The notes under the pieces are model-generated. The model ran no database searches. It saw only the letters and a program-made list of their open reading frames with translations, and was not told where the DNA came from. DNA of 14,146 nucleotides from Bacillota bacterium (GTDB lineage: Bacteria > Bacillota > Clostridia > Clostridiales > Clostridiaceae), in NCBI GenBank assembly GCA_030706015.1, contig JAUZPI010000098.1, positions 1 to 14,146 on the forward strand. The letters are read 5' to 3'. The stretch's first letter is position 1; each line of letters begins with the position of its first letter. Below are positions 13,300 to 14,146 of this stretch, piece by piece. A program made the position numbers and the translations under genes.

Positions 13300-13863
13300 T
13301 CACATGAATTGCTCCATGCCTTTCATGTGATACTTAACCAAGGTATTAACACTGTCTTCAAGCCAACATTCACCTTTGTAATTTCCAGCCAATTCGATTA
13401 TTCCTTCAATAAAGTTTTTAGCCAATATATCTAAAATCAAAGGATCCTTTATTAAATCTTTTTTTACCTGCATTTTCATATGACTATTAAGAATACCTGC
13501 AATCTGCTGTTTGAACCCCTCATATTTTGTTCCTTTACTTCTGTTACATAATATAACAAACTTTCTTCGATCAGTTGTAATAATTTTTTTCACGAAATAA
13601 CCAATAGAAGCATCCATATTATTATCAGAATCATCATGCTTAAAAAATGTTTCAATGGAATTAATGAAGTATTTATAGAATCCATCGATTATTTCATAGA
13701 ATATAGTTTCTTTATTTTTGTAGTACAAGTACAAATTGCTAACACTTACACCTACCTCCTTAGCAATATTTCGTGTAGTGGTATCTTCAAATCCGTTTTG
13801 GTAAAACATGTTTTCCGCAACATCTAATATTTTTTTCCTAATCTCTTCTTTTAGAACCTGCAT
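13300..13863 (-). CDS. TetR/AcrR-family transcriptional regulator
   Basis: Repressor-type DNA-binding protein of 187 residues. The N-terminal TetR domain is complete: RKKILDVAENMFYQNGFEDT (9-28), helix-turn-helix TTRNIAKEVGVSVSNLYLYY (29-48) and KNKETIFYEII. The C-terminal ligand-binding domain (60-187) is all-helical and not similar to a family I can name. Although the frame opens 25 codons earlier, the ATG at 13863-13861 has GGAGG nine bases upstream and sits 18 bases after the predicted transcription start of a consensus promoter, so upstream starts would not be on the mRNA. A 28-bp inverted repeat overlays start codon, ribosome-binding site and transcription start, indicating tight autorepression. 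Neighbours: methyltransferase downstream, ABC transporter divergent. Effector probably a toxic small molecule (inference). Confidence 0.92.
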   Translation of the reverse strand: MQVLKEEIRKKILDVAENMFYQNGFEDTTTRNIAKEVGVSVSNLYLYYKNKETIFYEIIDGFYKYFINSIETFFKHDDSDNNMDASIGYFVKKIITTDRRKFVILCNRSKGTKYEGFKQQIAGILNSHMKMQVKKDLIKDPLILDILAKNFIEGIIELAGNYKGECWLEDSVNTLVKYHMKGMEQFM

Positions 13864-13889
13864 AATAAAGAACCTCCGTTCCTTATTAT
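13862..13889. promoter_or_regulatory. TetR operator overlapping tetR promoter, RBS and start codon
   Basis: ATAATAAAGAAC (13862-13873) and GTTCCTTATTAT (13878-13889) are inverted with 11 of 12 positions matching around CTCC. The repeat includes the ribosome-binding site in its centre and touches the ATG at one end and the -10 box at the other. The near-copy at 13263-13288 supports it being a protein-binding site and not only an RNA hairpin. Confidence 0.72.
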
Positions 13890-13916
13890 TATATATTCCA
13901 CACATTAACATGTCAA
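13888..13916 (-). promoter_or_regulatory. Consensus promoter of the tetR gene
   Basis: On the minus strand TTGACA (13911-13916), a 17-base spacer and TATAAT (13888-13893) form a perfect consensus sigma-A promoter. Transcription would start near 13881, giving an 18-base leader. A promoter this strong needs its operator, which overlaps the -10 box. Confidence 0.75.
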
Positions 13917-13993
13917 TATAATTATGCCTAAACCTCACCTCTCTTAACTTTGGCTTGCATAAATTATATTATTCCTTAATAATCCTAAATTCT

Positions 13994-14073
13994 GCAAGCA
14001 TTGCTTGCTTTTGAAGGTATAGCTATGAAATATTATGTCTGATTTAGGAAAACATATATTTATTGAAATATAT
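13994..14073. promoter_or_regulatory. Inverted repeats upstream of the ABC transporter gene
   Basis: GCAAGC-ATT-GCTTGC (13994-14008) has perfect 6-bp arms. ATATATTT-ATTG-AAATATAT (14054-14073) has perfect 8-bp arms and lies about 37 bases before the start codon. TTCCTTA at 13972-13978 repeats the core of one TetR operator half-site. Any could be operators; none matches the complete TetR operator. Confidence 0.3.
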
Positions 14074-14109
14074 CTATACGTAAATTTTTGCAAAGGAGTT
14101 GATGCACCA

Positions 14110-14146
14110 ATGATGAGATTGGCGAAGTACTTAAAACCTTTTATTG
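14110..14146 (+). CDS. ABC transporter permease/ATP-binding protein (first 12 codons only)
   Basis: The frame starts at ATG 14110 and is cut by the window edge. It reads MMRLAKYLKPFI, which matches the N-terminus of multidrug-type ABC half-transporters with fused membrane and ATPase domains, where a short basic helix RLAKYLKPF leads into the first transmembrane segment. AAGGAG (14093-14098) lies 11 bases before the first ATG and 14 before the second. It is divergent from tetR with about 246 bases between, a common layout for a pump controlled by its TetR neighbour. The assignment rests on twelve residues, so it is tentative. Confidence 0.5.
   Translation, partial: MMRLAKYLKPFI

Noticed and set aside
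1..14146. CRISPR array, rRNA, tRNA or phage genes
   Set aside because: No regularly spaced direct repeats, no recognisable tRNA cloverleaf or rRNA segments, and no integrase or structural phage gene on either strand.

Overview
The window reads as chromosome of a low-GC Gram-positive anaerobe of the Clostridia type. Most of it is AT-rich (hand-counted lines of the kinase gene are about 22% GC), ribosome-binding sites are strong AGGAGG-like, TTG and GTG starts occur, and the gene families (VanR-type regulator, HxlR and TetR switches, PD-(D/E)XK-linked AAA ATPase) are typical of that group. No rRNA, tRNA, CRISPR array or intact insertion sequence is visible. Almost every gene lies on the minus strand; the exceptions are an HxlR regulator and an ABC transporter gene that starts at the right edge. 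The species cannot be named from the sequence alone.

Layout. 1-615: 5' part of a VanR-like response regulator running off the left edge. 994-1605: uridine-kinase-like P-loop kinase whose upstream side is covered by a dispersed repeat. 2008-2748: small four-helix membrane protein bracketed by two copies of a second repeat. 2764-5316: compact three-gene ABC-2 exporter operon (ATPase, permease, permease), clearly GC-richer than its surroundings. 5654-6175: GNAT acetyltransferase. 6340-7882: TrmB-type regulator and PhzF-family isomerase in one operon with a palindrome just after the promoter. 8156-8698: histidine phosphatase. 9065-9475: small acidic protein of unknown function. 9591-11242: decayed AAA-ATPase/PD-(D/E)XK nuclease gene, broken by a 104-bp GC-rich, hairpin-rich insertion, a frameshift and a nonsense codon. 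11547-12515: divergent VOC protein and HxlR regulator. 12606-13863: methyltransferase and TetR regulator. 14110-14146: start of an ABC transporter gene.

How the parts work together. The right half is a string of small regulator-plus-target modules: TrmB with PhzF, HxlR with VOC, TetR with methyltransferase and possibly with the ABC transporter diverging from it. For TetR the sequence supplies a good operator: a 28-bp inverted repeat sits on the transcription start, ribosome-binding site and start codon of the tetR gene, and a second copy lies in front of the methyltransferase. The left part is envelope-oriented (VanR-like regulator, ABC-2 exporter, membrane protein). Genes are separated by a dispersed hairpin whose copies show compensatory base changes and end in a T-tract on the minus strand, so it probably serves as a recurrent terminator. 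Together with the 104-bp insertion and the decayed gene fragments, this makes 8,000-11,550 the most plastic part of the window.
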